Part shown: one piece after another, positions 11,059 through 22,441 of the stretch
Position numbering within the stretch: the stretch's first letter is position 1
Layout: every line of letters starts with the position of its first letter
NCBI RefSeq assembly: GCF_050003625.1
Contig: NC_134398.1
Location: 82,368,003-82,432,002 of the forward strand
DNA: 64,000 nt
Reading direction: 5' to 3'
DNA from: Haematobia irritans
Lineage: Eukaryota; Arthropoda; Insecta; Diptera; Muscidae
Notes under the pieces: model-generated
What the model saw: only the letters and a program-made list of their open reading frames with translations
What the model was told of the DNA's origin: nothing
Databases searched by the model: none
Made by a program: the position numbers and the translations under genes

Positions 11059-11960
11059 ACTTACCATATTTGGGGGCATTCTATCAAATCGTGTAAGGAA
11101 TTAAACTTTTCTTAGATAAACGTACCTCATAAAGTTTGTACCTGAAACAATTAGAGAAATAATAAATTAAGTAATATATTAACTCATAAAACTGTGTTGT
11201 TATCGATGTGAAGGACATAATAAAATAAATATTCTTGTTAAAAGAAAGCCAAAGTGTTAATATAAAACTTACCAATTCTCTATTAAATTGTACGCTGAGG
11301 GGAAATATAAAAACTTATCCAAATTTATTTGGGGTTACTCTGAAATTAAATATTTTTTTACATTAAACAAATTAAATAATTATTAAATTGGTTTCCAAAA
11401 AATCTAATTAAAAAAATAATAATATGCACAAAAAACCAAACATTCTGGTTAAAAGAAAGTTAAATAATCCTTACCAATTCACTATTAAATTACAAGGAGA
11501 TGAGTAATAAAAAGTTTTCCAAATTTTTTGTTTATAATTTGTTTCTTACATTAAAAATATTAAATCGGTTTCAAAAAAATTTTATTAAAGAAATACAAAA
11601 AAAAATGTATTAAAAACCTGTAATTTTGATGATAAAAAGGTCATAAAAACGTAAATATTCCAGTTGAAAGAAAACAAATTTTGAAAATAAAACTTACCAA
11701 TTTTCTATTTTTTAAATTTGTTCGAATCCATCTGGAGTTTCTCTGAAATTAAATATTGTTTTTACAACAAAGAGAAACATTAAACTGGTTGCCAAAAAAA
11801 AATAATTAACAAATAATAATATACATAAAAAATATTCTTTTTAAAAGAAAACCACATTAAAAAAATACTTACCAATTTATGACTAAACTATACGCTGAGA
11901 TATATGTTAACAAAAATTTTCTAAATTTATCTGGAATTGAATATTCATTTTTTACATTGA
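11059..11960 (-). repeat. Degenerate tandem array with repeated splice-site-like motifs
   Basis: About four imperfect units of roughly 175-223 bp follow one another, each with an AATATTC..GTTAAAAGAAA block. On the minus strand the sequence AATTG/GTAAG(T) (donor-like) recurs at 11,267, 11,469, 11,692 and 11,867, plus a related donor (ATATG/GTAAGT) at 11,059. Acceptor-like TTTAATTTCAG or CAATTCCAG precedes it in three units (+ positions 11,340, 11,743 and 11,931), bounding segments of 67, 45 and 58 nt. The segments contain stops and have no common frame, so they are not obviously coding. Confidence 0.6.
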
Positions 11961-12315
11961 ATAATAAAAATTTAAATACACTTTCAATTTCAACATTTTT
12001 TCCTAAATATTCTTAGTAACTTTTTTCTAAACTACCGACCATCATTTCGCCATCGTATATCTAATCGCTAAAGTATTAATAACTTTCATTTAAAATGTTT
12101 AATAAACAAACACCAATATACATATGTCTCAAAAATCCAAAATATTCCATGCCTTTATATTCCTTTGTTGCATACCTGCTTAAAAGATGCAACAGCCAAC
12201 GCCAACTATACAACTGAAGCATGCCAAACAAAACCAAGCAAAGCCAAAACATTCCTACAACAACAAAAATACATGTGCCTTTATTGAAAACAACACCTCA
12301 TCCAGCCAAATAAAC

Positions 12316-12668
12316 CAAAGATAATAAAAGAGGAAGATGGGAGATTGGCTACTGAGCACATCAAACCATTTACCACATTAGTTTAATACTCGAACCAAAC
12401 GCGTATACGACAAGTATTGACATAGCATTAAAATGCACATAAAAAGAAATTAAGAGCACGAAATAAATTTCCATAAAGGGGAAAATTTTATTTTTTTTGT
12501 TGTTGCCTAAAATTTATCATTGTTTCATTAAGAAAATTAAATTTTTCATTTAAAAAATAAAAACGAAAAACAACTAAAAGATTACAAACATGTATTAAAC
12601 TAACCTGGTAAATGCAACATTTGGTATGACGCAAGCCAATCTCCCATCTTCCTCTTTTATAGTCTTTG
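12316..12668. mobile_element. hAT-type miniature element (CAAAG ends), AAATAAAC duplication
   Basis: A 353-bp element lies between two copies of AAATAAAC (12,308-12,315 and 12,669-12,676). The ends are CAAAGATAATA and TATAGTCTTTG, followed inwards by AGGAAGATGGGAGATTGGCT and its complement. An 8-bp duplication and short CA..TG ends fit hAT. Further copies lie at 47,628, 50,553, 61,413 and 61,667. It cannot encode a transposase. Confidence 0.93.
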
Positions 12669-14269
12669 AAATAAACCATCCGCGAATAACAAACACACAC
12701 ACCACTAAATGAACAAAAATAAAAACAACCCCACGCTCATGTATACACAACATACCCAGCCGCTACCATTTCTCATTAATGCATTACTCTCACTCAAACA
12801 AAATTCAAGTAACATCGTCTTTACATTAATCACATTCCACAATGCCGATAAAGATCTCTGTACTATGCATTAGTTAATCGCAGTAAGAAATTGCTATCCA
12901 CTTTCAGGTTCATTTTTCGTAAAAAAAAAATATTTTCTCATAGAAAAAAATCTTATACTAAATTGCACTTATTATTTAGAAAGTACTTTACATTTCACAA
13001 GTAGTTTTATAGTATGACAAACGAATTTTTAACTACCAGTTAAGAATTTTTTAAGGAAATTTCCATCGTATTTTGTAGGCCATGAACTAAACGATTGCTA
13101 GTTATTTAGAATTTGTAAAATTTCCTTTCGAGTAGTTAATTTTCTTTGAAGATACGAAAAATTAACTAAAATTCTGGAAAATTCTTGTAATAAACTATTG
13201 TAAAAATCTTCTTAAATTTACGAGACACTTTTTTCTGTGTACGTTTTGTTAATTTTTTCTATTTGTTTGGGTAAACAAAATTTGTTATAGGTTAGGGGGC
13301 GCAACGAAATCGATACCGTTTTTGGGGAGAGGTGAAGCAAATTGTATTGGGAATCTAGGGTCTAAACCATGGGTCTCAGACTCAGACACACAAATTTATA
13401 AACTTATTACCTGTACCACAATAGTGGTGAGTGGTAAAACAAACAGTGACGACGATGAAAGTTCAAAACTAGTGTTGTTAACGTAGCGTAATATTTTTCT
13501 TGTTTTCTTTATTTAATATTCCAGATGATGACAAAAATATACAATATGATGACAAAAATACAAAAATAAAATCATACCTCTTAAGAAATTAAAATCTATA
13601 TTTCGAAAGTTACCAATATAATTTTTTGGTGGTGGGCCCTACTATAGATCGATTCAGTCAATCTTTTAGTCTAACTTTCTAGAAAAGATAGAATAATCTC
13701 CATCATTAGAAGTTGCAACGCAAAAGGTTCATTGATCGATTGAAGAACTGAGTGGAGTTTAAGTAAATATTTGTTTAGTTACAAAATTATGAAGCGTTTT
13801 AAAATTTGGGTTCGGCAGAAGTTGGAGCCGAGCAAAATTTTTACGACTCCATCAAAATCTTCATATTTTTTCAGTGTATGTTTCTAGTATTGATATTTTT
13901 GGTATTTTAAATTCATTTTTAATAACAAATAAATCATGGAATAAGTTACCAGTTGGGGTAACGCTCGTTTATTTACCCCTTTGGGTACTTATATCATTAT
14001 TTACCTCTGTGTTATTTACGCTAATACGGAGATTTATGAAGCGAGGTAATTAAGCTGCATTATTGTAAAAATAATAGAAGTAGAACATTTTAAGAGAACG
14101 TTGTAAAAAATGACGTTCTCTTTTACAACTGTTTTATCAACACTCAAGACTAGTAAAATCTGTTATTTTGGAACATCAGTCATACTGCTTTAATTTTCGG
14201 GTGATCCTAATACAATTATAAATACACATTAAAAATCAATTGATACGATTTGATTAAGCAACAAACATG
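12669..14269. other. Probable host intergenic DNA plus element ends
   Basis: The flanks of the 12.3-kb hAT element (about 12,130-12,900) are A/C-rich and not repeated elsewhere in the window, so they may be original host sequence. CAC-type element ends with TA appear at 13,239 (TTTTTTCTGTG then TA) and 13,875 (TTTTTTCAGTG then TA); their partners were not found. No protein was recognised. Confidence 0.4.
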
Positions 14270-14599
14270 TGTAGCTTTTACAGCAGAAAAATATCATATA
14301 TTTCATCGAATGCATTTTGCTGTTTCAGCAGTAATGCCAAACATTTTTAGCAATCACTTTTGCTAATTTAACAGTATTTGCTTTCTATTGCAGCAGGAAA
14401 TGTTTGCAAAAATAAATGTTTGTTGAAACAACTATATTGATCCCTTTTCCAGCAGACAAAAACTGACTAAAATGTTATCATTCACTTTTTTTATATTTTA
14501 TTTTGGGGTTTAAACTGCGAAAAGTATTTTCCTTCAGAACGAAAAAAGTATTTTCCTTCGAAACGATATTTTAAACAAACGAAATTCTTCTCTGTTATA

Positions 14600-15533
14600 A
14601 AGGGTGATTCTTTTGAGGTTAGGATTTTCATGCATTAGTATTTGACAGATCACGTGGGATTTCAGACATGGTGTCAAAGAGAAAGATGCTCAGTATGCTT
14701 TGACATTTCATCATGAATAGCCGAACAATCTGCCACAACGTCGAATTTTCAGTGAATGGGCCCTAGAAAAGTTGGCAGAAAATCCGCTTTTTTATCGACA
14801 AATTTTGTTCAGCGATGATGCTCATTTCTGGTTGAATGGCTACGTAAATAAGCAAAATTGCCGCATTTGGAGTGAAGAGCAACCAGAAGCCGTTCAAGAA
14901 CTGCCCATGCATCCCGAAAAATGCACTGTTTGGTGTGGTTTGTACGCTGGTGGAATCATTGGACCGTATTTTTTCAAAGATGCTGTTGGACGCAACGTTA
15001 CGGTGAATGGCGATCGCTATCGTTCGATGCTAACAAACTTTTTGTTGCCAAAAATGGAAGAACTGAACTTGGTTGACATGTGGTTTCAACAAGATGGCGC
15101 TACATGCCACACAGCTCGCGATTCTATGGCCATTTTGAGGGAAAACTTCGGAGAACAATTCATCTCAAGAAATGGACCGGTAAGTTGGCCACCAAGATCA
15201 TGCGATTTGACGCCTTTAGACTATTTTTTGTGGGGCTACGTCAAGTCTAAAGTCTACAGAAATAAGCCAGCAACTATTCCAGCTTTGGAAGACAACATTT
15301 CCGAAGAAATTCGGGCTATTCCGGCCGAAATGCTCGAAAAAGTTGCCCAAAATTGGACTTTCCGAATGGACCACCTAAGACGCAGCCGCGGTCAACATTT
15401 AAATGAAATTATCTTCAAAAAGTAAATGTCATGGACCAATCTAACGTTTCAAATAAAGAACCGATGAGATTTTGCAAATTTTATGCGTTTTTTTTTAAAA
15501 AAAAAGTTATCAAGCTCTTAACAAATCACCCTT
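14600..15533 (+). mobile_element. mariner/Tc1-type element, copy A (internally deleted)
   Basis: A 934-bp element flanked by TA (14,598-14,599 and 15,534-15,535). It has inverted ends AAGGGTGATT and AATCACCCTT, with the left end running on as CTTTTGAGGTTAGGATTTTC. Copies B (37,642) and C (45,776) are almost identical but have different internal deletion points. It sits within a CTG-word element. Confidence 0.95.
14713..15425 (+). pseudogene. mariner/Tc1-type transposase, N-terminal domain deleted (copy A)
   Basis: The native ATG at 14,713 keeps only ATGAATAG before the deletion joins it, out of frame, to the catalytic domain. That domain is open from 14,772 (TTG, not a start) to 15,425. It shows the three acidic residues of the IS630/Tc1/mariner catalytic core: LFSDDAHF, QQDGATCHTA and SCDLTPLDYF, with 36 residues between the second and third by my count. 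The helix-turn-helix DNA-binding part is gone, so no active transposase is expected. LFSDD replaces the LFSDE of copies B and C. Confidence 0.9.
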
Positions 15534-15870
15534 TAAAATACATTCTTTAAGAGCAAAGTCATGGAATTTATTTTGATATAAATAGCAGCAAACAAGTTTG
15601 CTAAAACAGAAGTTTTTGTTTGCTGGAAAAGGAAAAACAGGAGCATGTAGTTGTTTCGCCAAACATCCGTTAGTTGAAACAGCAAACATTATTTACTGCT
15701 AAAATAGCAAATAAATACTACTGAAATAACAAACTGCATTAATTGTAATGGGTGAACTTTTTCTACTACAAAAACTACAAATGTTGAGCAAAAAACTTTA
15801 TCATTTTTTTACCGATATTTTGAAATAAAATCTATATATCATTTAATACTGTAACTTCTAATTTTATTAA

Positions 15871-16067
15871 CGCCCATTTTCATGAATCCCCGTTAGCGCT
15901 CCGTTAGCTAACGAACTTTTAAACATTTTGCTTATATATTCCATCTGTCAGTTAGGATCTTAACTGCTGAAAAATTCTCAGTTAAAGTTAACCGGAGAGA
16001 AGATATTTCGATTTTACTTTCTGTTAACTGGGAGTTAAAACCTAACAGAGCTACATGAAAATGACCG
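15871..16067. mobile_element. Short element with TAA duplication
   Basis: A 197-bp element with ends CGCCCATTTTCATG and, on the other strand, CGGTCATTTTCATG, flanked by TAA at 15,868-15,870 and 16,068-16,070. The interior is rich in GTTAGC/GTTAAC words. A 3-bp TWA target is typical of PIF/Harbinger elements; the superfamily is inferred from that only. Confidence 0.75.
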
Positions 16068-16455
16068 TAAATGTATGAAATATATTCAATTCCATCAAAG
16101 TCAATTAAAGAGGCATTGGCAATGGAGTTGGATTGTTGTAAAGGGTTTGTCTTCGTTTGTTTTTCTTTTTTGTCCTTATACGTGCGGATAAAAAATTACA
16201 GTGTTAAGACAATATGCAGTGAAAACTAAATAAATAAATAAAAGTAAATAAAACAATTAGTAAATATTTTTAGGAATTGTATTGAACAATGTTAACTAAG
16301 TTGGTCAGTCAAATAGGCGTTTTTAGCAATAATCAAAGTAATTCATACTAAACGCATAAATTATTTTCTTAAGGCCAACTCAAAATTTTATTTCGCATTA
16401 TTGCTTTTAAACTCACATTTAAGGAGAACTTTGACAATGCTCCTACTTTCGAGTC

Positions 16456-16665
16456 CACACTAATAGAAAAAGTTATATTAACGAAATGTGTCGTTAAAAG
16501 TCAGCCAATGAAACAAATTCGTTAATACAACGAAATTTTTCGTTATTATAACGAATTTTCTGTTAATCAACGTAACGTTTCGTACTATTAACGAATATTT
16601 TCATGTTTCGTTATATCAATGGACATTTTTCGTTGGCTGAATTTTAATGAAATTTTCTTTGTGTG
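16456..16665. mobile_element. AACGAA-rich CAC-type miniature element
   Basis: About 210 bp from CACACTAATAGAAAAAG to TTTTCTTTGTGTG, with TA at 16,666-16,667 and a mutated TC on the left. The interior is a string of AACGAA/TTCGTT words that could fold back on itself. A second copy is at 19,434-19,663. Confidence 0.75.
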
Positions 16666-16679
16666 TAGGTTAGGTATTT

Positions 16680-16762
16680 GTTTGTTCGAAACCGGGATTG
16701 AACCCATGGCCCTGTGTAGGCAAGGCAGGCATAACATACTAACCGGTGCACTACGGTGGCTT
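16680..16762 (-). repeat. tRNA-derived SINE head (fragment)
   Basis: On the minus strand, CCACCGTAGTGCACCGGTTAG (box A region) and GGGTTCAATCCCGG (box B region) stand at tRNA spacing. It is the same SINE family as 4,003-4,081. The 3' body of the SINE is not attached here. Confidence 0.7.
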
Positions 16763-16926
16763 GTCACAAAATTCGGAAGATCAACTTGAATAATGCAACT
16801 CATTGCCGCATAGGCGCCATCGTCAACAGTTCCGATGAAATTAATGATGATGATTAATAGTTTTTATGGTTTGAGTTGGATGGTTATTATCTGGACAACG
16901 TCTACTTTCCACAACTACACGCCACA

Positions 16927-17610
16927 TAGGGTTACCATATGGACTGGGCTGAAATTTCCAGATTTTCTATGTCATGTCTAGTTACAAGCTATTCAATAAT
17001 ATTTCCAGCTAAATATACTTTTGAAATAATATTTCAATAGAAAAGACTATACGTTTAGTTATTTATCTTTTTCATTCTCAATAAGGAGATTTTTGAGTGT
17101 TAATTACTTTTAATCAGCACTCAATTATACCCAGAGAGAGAAAGCGTAGTAACTCAAAATTTTCTCTTTTCATTAAAAAAACGATATACACTGTAAAATT
17201 CTTCCATTTTTTGCTATTCTTTCATTAAAAATGCCGTTATGTCTCTTCTTGTTTTCAGAGTTAATACTTTTTTACTACAGTTTATTGTCTCTACTGAAAA
17301 ATAAAAAAATAGAGTTACTACCCTTTGTGTGATATGTATTATATATATGAACTGCATTAAACCTATATTGCCTTTTTCTATAAATTTAGTTTGTAAGAAA
17401 AGATTGAATTAAAAATATGTTCTAATTTTTTTTAATTTAATTATATTTACTTTATTTTATTTATTTTTATGAAAAAACTGAATTATAAATGTTTTTAATA
17501 AATAGTTTTATTCCTCATATTTGGGGATTTACGAAATCCAGATTTTTTTTTAATCCAGCCAACTTTTTCCAAAGTTCCAGACAATAGACCATTTGAATCT
17601 GGCAACCCTA
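16927..17610. mobile_element. hAT-like element with TAGGGTTRCCA ends (intact copy)
   Basis: A 684-bp element with ends TAGGGTTACCATATGG and, on the other strand, TAGGGTTGCCAGATTC. The flanks are ACGCCACA (16,919-16,926) and ACACCACA (17,611-17,618), a 7/8 match that fits an old hAT duplication. A second copy is split between 48,765-48,877 and 60,874-61,395, so this copy is the template showing where that one was broken. Confidence 0.8.
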
Positions 17611-17902
17611 ACACCACACAATCAGCCAAACCGTTGCTCTTTTGTAGGAAACGTTTCCGGGTCGAGCAATCATAATTAACCACCAAGACATTGGGATTTT
17701 AGCACCTTGGTTAAGCAAAATTATGTGAAATAGATTTGGCTGATATTGCTTTTCGTTACTAACCTCATACTTTCTAAGCTGATTGATGAACCTTCTCGAT
17801 TATTTTCTTCAGTTGAACCAATCGGATTGTTCCAAACCCATTAGAAGACTGCTTAAGTTAACGTTTGCCATGTCCGCCATGTGGTCTAAAGCTTACGCCT
17901 AA

Positions 17903-18371
17903 AGGTGGGTATTAAGTTCGAGTTTAAGGTAAGTACTATGTTCGCTTTTCGCGTTGAAATTTTCGTGGTTACTTTATTAAAACAGTTCAATATAAAGCAG
18001 ACAAATCAACACAATTGATGCGTGGTTTCTTGTTCCTCTAGATTTCGGCAAGACTTTACAGGAATAAGTTTGTTTTTATTTATAATTTTGATTATTTAAG
18101 GAAAAGTAATCGCGAAAATAAAGTGGTTTTCAACTCGAAAACCGAACATAGTACCTACCCTTAGCCGCTAAAAACGTCATTTTTTCACGATTACTTTTCT
18201 TTAACAATCCATTTTAAGGAATACAAACTTTGTGAAAATTTGCGTTGGGCTTTTCCCCATCCAGTAATAATGAAATTTGCAACAAATATGTATAATTTCA
18301 TACATTTTTCTTACTGATTTAGTTTTCACTTTAGCGATTTTAGCGGCTAAACTCGAACTTAATACTCAGCT
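17903..18371. mobile_element. TAA/TTA-flanked miniature element (AGGTGGGTATTAAG ends)
   Basis: Flanked by TAA at 17,900-17,902 and 18,372-18,374. The ends are AGGTGGGTATTAAGTTCGAG and, on the other strand, AGCTGAGTATTAAGTTCGAG, followed by TTTAGCCGCTAAAA. Without the nested element (17,927-18,160) it is about 235 bp. Other copies are at 43,678-43,908 and 47,021-47,198. A TWA target suggests PIF/Harbinger. It abuts the truncated 3' end of the minus-strand LINE. Confidence 0.88.
17927..18160. mobile_element. Related miniature element nested in the previous one
   Basis: A 234-bp element bounded by TTA at 17,924-17,926 and 18,161-18,163. The ends are AGGTAAGTACTATGTTCG and, on the other strand, GGGTAGGTACTATGTTCGG. 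They resemble the host element's ends, so the two belong to sister families. It interrupts the host within its own terminal repeat, at TTTAGCCGC. Confidence 0.88.
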
Positions 18372-18374
18372 TAA

Positions 18375-20405
18375 AACAAAATTCAGGACACTCACACAAG
18401 AAGTGTTTAATTGATTCCTCTTCCTCCGCATCATGACAGCTCATACAATAGCCATTATACTTTGCGCCAACAATGTTTGCAAAATCGCCTATCAGGCAGC
18501 GACGCGTTATAGCAGATATCAAGTGTGAAATCTGACGTCTTGAGAATACTAGCATTTCTAGTGTGCGGTTTAAGTTTAAATGGGGCCATATTTGCTTGGT
18601 GTCGTTACAACCCTTGCAATTCTCCCATCGAACATTTGCCATCATGACGGTCTTCCCACGCAGTAAGAGCTTACAGGTAGCCAGAGGCATACCAACAGAT
18701 TCTAGTTCCCCTGGAATATGTAATGTAGTCCCTAGCTTGCTAACTCACCCACTTCGCAGTCCCCGGTATGTTCATATGGCCAGACACCCATATTAGATGA
18801 ATATTGTACTGCTCAGCCATCTCGTTGAGAGATTTGCGGCAGACGATGGCCGATTTCGAGTTAAGGAACACAGAGTCCAAGGATTTCAGTCCGTTTAAGA
18901 TCGAGCTCGGATGGACGTTATTGAATGCTCTTCGATGTCTAGAAACGCCACGAAATGAATACACATTGACAGATAGTGAGCTTTCAATAAAGCTGACTAG
19001 TTCATGCAATGCGGTGTCAGTAGACCTGCCCTTCGAATATGCATGCTGTCGATTCGAGAGCAAACTTGAATCGACGCTAGTTCTAAGATAAATGTCTATC
19101 ATCCTCTCCAGAGTCTTATTTAAGAATGAGGATAAGCTGATTGATTGGCCGGAAATTCTTCGCACTCGAGTAGGAGGCTTTTCCTGCTTTAGGTATGAAA
19201 ACGACTTTTGTTTCCCTTCACTTTTCTGGAATATATGCTAAGTTCATACATCCTTTATGTATCACCGTCAACCAAGGGATAATACTGTCAGTCACTGCTT
19301 GTAACTCCGCCGGAGTAATTCCATCAGGTCCGAGAGGAATGACCCAAAGCTATCTAACGCCCATTTTATTCTAGATTCCGAGACAATTTCCTCGACAGTA
19401 AATGGCCGCTGAGCCACTGTGGCACCGCCAGAACACACTAATAGAAAAAGTTTCGTTATATTAACGAAATGTGTCGTTAAAAGTCAACCAATGAAACAAA
19501 TTCATTAATACAACGAATTTTTTCGTTAATATAACGAATTTTCTGTCAATCAACGTAACGTTTCGTACTATTAATGAATATTTTCATTGTATTAATGAAA
19601 ATGTTTCGTTATATCAATGAAAATTTTTCGTTGGCTGACTTTTAATGAAATTTTCTTTGTGTGCATGGTTCAACCGTCTGATTTCCAGGAAAATGTAGGT
19701 CCCTCCCTCTAGGGCATGGTTTCAGTGAGATGTTGTAGGCCTTAGTAATCCGCTCCATTGCGTGTTCGATATCTTGCACAGTGCTCATATTTCGATATCT
19801 TGCACGGTGCTCATATACCTTTTCCACTCAGTTTTCGTAACATTTGGCGGAAATATGATCCTGGTGGTAGGAACATCAAATATGAAACTGATGTATCGAT
19901 GATCTGAGAAGCTATGTTCACTTAAAAATTGCAACTCAGATATCGTTTCATGCAGTTCCTGCGAGACCATGGTGACGTCCAAAACCTCTTGCCCGTTTTT
20001 ATTAACGAAGGTTGGGGCATCTCCCTTATTGCAAACTACCAAATTAATACGTAAAATAATCTCTAGGAGTGACTCTCCTCTTGTATTAATGTCACCACTT
20101 CCCCATATACTATGATGTGCATTTGCATCGCATCCCACAATGAGTTTTGTCTTTGCATTGCACATTGAAGGAAGCAGAAACAAGTTAAGCTCATTTTTAG
20201 CAATTATACAGGCTCGATTTACATATTTACCAGTGTACTGCAATAGTTTGAACCTCAGAGTACTTAATTCACATATTTTGTTTCTATAAACATATGGTTC
20301 TTGAATAAGAACCATATCTATGTCCTCTTTTGAGGCAGCACAAGCAGCCTTACAAATGTGAAGATTTATCTGGAGGATCCGTAGAACCATCGAGATTTTC
20401 GACAA
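18375..20405 (-). pseudogene. LINE ORF2 (endonuclease-RT-RNase H-finger), internally deleted
   Basis: The endonuclease part (20,405-19,800) has LIQEPYVYRN, GCDANAHHSIWGS and SDHRYISF, with a gap of about 50 codons before KTKLI. RT is cut just after FNNVHPSSILNGL and fused directly to KSLDSVFLNSK of RNase H near 18,890, losing the YADD region. RNase H ends with WVSGHMNIPG. The C-terminal region has CMSCHDAEEEESIKHFLCEC, the Cys/His finger usual in I/LOA-type LINEs. No function is expected. Confidence 0.82.
19434..19663. mobile_element. AACGAA-rich CAC-type miniature element in LINE
   Basis: About 230 bp from CACACTAATAGAAAAAG to TTTTCTTTGTGTG, close to the copy at 16,456. It splits LINE sequence whose uninterrupted form (CCAGTACATGGTTC) is seen at 33,834-33,847, so the target was TA. 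Both flanking TAs have been degraded. Confidence 0.82.
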
Positions 20406-20507
20406 CCATCACATCAGCCGTTTCAATCGAGTCATCAAGAATGTCCTCTGCACAGATCTCGGTGACTCTCGCAATAACCATCGGTTCAACTTTGGTGGGG
20501 TTTGTTT

Positions 20508-21125
20508 TTATATACCTTCATTTGGATATAATGGAAGCCATAACATACACGACCCTGGGACTTTGCTAGATGTGGCACAGACTGATTGTTCAAACACTGC
20601 ATGCCGTCTTGGGCCATCCACTTCATCCGAAAGGCCAACCATCCCATCACCTGTTGGAAGATCTGTATTGCATTGTTTCAGTCTATTTAAAATAAATTCA
20701 GGGTCAGGAGCGTTTGCAGATATCCATGCATGTGCTCTAGGTCTAGTCGGTATGTCTTTCTTCTCGACTAACTCTAGAACAGCTCCTTCCCAAGTTTCAC
20801 CAACTTGGAAAGGAGCTGTAAAACATTCAATAGACCTCTGGTCCTCAAATGGGACTAGCTTAAATCGTCCTTGATACCAACCACCCTCTTGGTGTCGATG
20901 ATCTGGGCCGGGAAACTTTCCCATGTGAGTATACGCCAGACAAAGCATTCTCAATTTCCCCCACTTGTTCTTTGGAACAATACCGTCCACTGCTCCCCTG
21001 TTAACAATCGCCATTACAAGATCTTTTTTTGCCACTGAGGCAAATGATATTTGATCTCTTTTGGAAGATGGCATTCATCCGGCGATATTTTCCTCTTTCC
21101 AGTTTCAAAATTCCTTGCGCCCATT
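20508..21125 (-). pseudogene. LINE ORF1 protein (DUF4780-like), truncated
   Basis: The readable part begins at the PSSKRDQ block and includes FASVAKKDLVMAIVN, then FEDQRSIECF, then KKDIPTRPRAHAWISA. These blocks match the intact ORF1 at 35,021-36,220. The N-terminal quarter is frameshifted and the C-terminus is altered (after DEVDGPRRHAVF the frame changes). ORF1 proteins of this LINE class bind element RNA. This copy is dead. Confidence 0.8.
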
Positions 21126-21404
21126 TTAAGGAATTGCTTTGCTTAGTCGACAACGTGCTCTAGTATAAGCAAGGCATTTCTCCTTTTGATGTCATTACCT
21201 TAGGGAAGGTTCGACTTGCCAAAGTATCGCAACTTGTCGACTAATTAAGCCTAACCCTTAGTCATTGCCCTAATGTTAGCAACTCAGTGCATGACTTTGA
21301 ATTTCGCTGCAAGGTGGTTTAATTTACCACCACACATTAATTTCGTAATAAGTACTTGTTACGATGAAATAATCTGCTATTAAAAACACGTCCGTTCAGT
21401 TCGA

Positions 21405-22030
21405 CAGTTGTTCTTCTTCGTCCTCATCAATTATTTGAGTTTTCAGGCGAGTTCCAAAGAAAGAGCTTTCTAGGTCTTCCATCCCAAGGCCTTGATCAAG
21501 GCAAGTATATCCTTCAGGCTGAAGTTTCGTACATCCGTTGTATCCTGAAAGTAAAAGGAGCCAAGTTTGCTGGACACTGGCACAGAAAATGGTAGGAGTA
21601 TTCTGTTGCCTCAGTTTGGTTTGCTCGCATGCCGCGGAGGAAGCCCAGCGTTTCTGCCATAAATCATCGTATGTATCTGGCATTGATACTGTAAAATAAG
21701 TAAAGATAAGCTCTCTACGATAGCGGCTGACTACCTTCGGCATTATGTTCGGAATTCCTAAGGCCTTTATTGCTGCCTGACTGCCGATGAAGAAGCTGAT
21801 ATCGCTCCTGAATATCGGCCTCATAAACAGTAGTTCAACAGCTTTCGCAATGGCAAATACTTTCGCCTGAAAGATGCTGCATCCACCCTCCATCTTGTAT
21901 GAATCCCTAACTCTTCGCAGTAGATACCAGTGCCAGTGATGGCATAAATATTCGTATAAATATTCAGGTCTCCAAAATGTATGCGTCCCTCTCTCCACTC
22001 GTCTATACTTGGTATAATCGATCTCAACTG
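21405..22030 (-). pseudogene. RNase H / 3' region of a second LINE family
   Basis: The minus strand has a frame of about 200 codons including IYAITGTGIYCEELGI in the neighbouring frame, GCSIFQAKVFAIAKAVELL and QAAIKALGIP, the pattern of a LINE RNase H domain. This is followed by a tryptophan- and cysteine-containing tail. It differs from the adjacent LOA-like copies, so it is a different element. Frameshifts separate the pieces. Confidence 0.6.
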
Positions 22031-22441
22031 GACCTCATATACTATCGGTTACTAACATTGAAATGGGAGCCACCGTGGTACAATGGTTAGCACCATGCCA
22101 ACATTTTTTGAGTTTGACGGCACTACTGAGAATCCCCACCACGTCGAAAACAACCGTATACGACGTCAAAAATTTGCCGAAAAAGCGCCGTCACTATTGA
22201 AAAGTTGTACCACGCCAAGTTACTACAAAAAAGTTTCTCATCAGTGCAATTATTAGGTGCCTTTTAAGATCAATTGAGAACGACGCCAATAAGAGCCCCT
22301 TCAAACTATCAGAAAAAGTGCATTTTAAGGTAGTTGTAAAAGAATCATTGTGGTCAAGTAAAACACGATTGTGTAGATGTTTATTAATTTGATTAAACAT
22401 CTATAAATTCTTATAAATATAACTTTGTCCGTTTATCTCAT

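Larger units (their letters stand above)
14270..15745. mobile_element. CTG/CAGC-word miniature element, split by mariner copy A
   Basis: Both flanks of mariner copy A are full of TTTGCTGTTTCAGC-like words (about 14,270-14,470 and 15,585-15,745). The same words fill 47,510-47,627, 48,890-49,050 and 60,590-60,850, so they define a dispersed family. Exact ends could not be placed here. At 48,878 a family member begins CACTCATAGAAAAAA next to TA, which suggests it belongs with the CAC-type elements. Confidence 0.55.
18375..21402 (-). mobile_element. LOA/I-like LINE, heavily deleted copy
   Basis: A minus-strand relic of the same LINE family as 30,338-36,331. The 5' end near 21,402 shares the ACGGACGTGTTTTTAATAGC leader. 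ORF1, endonuclease, reverse transcriptase start, RNase H end and the C-terminal zinc-finger region are present in order but with large internal deletions. It alone in this window keeps the C-terminal coding end. A 230-bp miniature element interrupts it at 19,434-19,663. Confidence 0.85.

Noticed and set aside
10877..11059. 60-codon hydrophobic frame as a membrane peptide gene
   Set aside because: It lies in a dispersed repeat whose other copy (44,090-44,340) does not preserve the frame.
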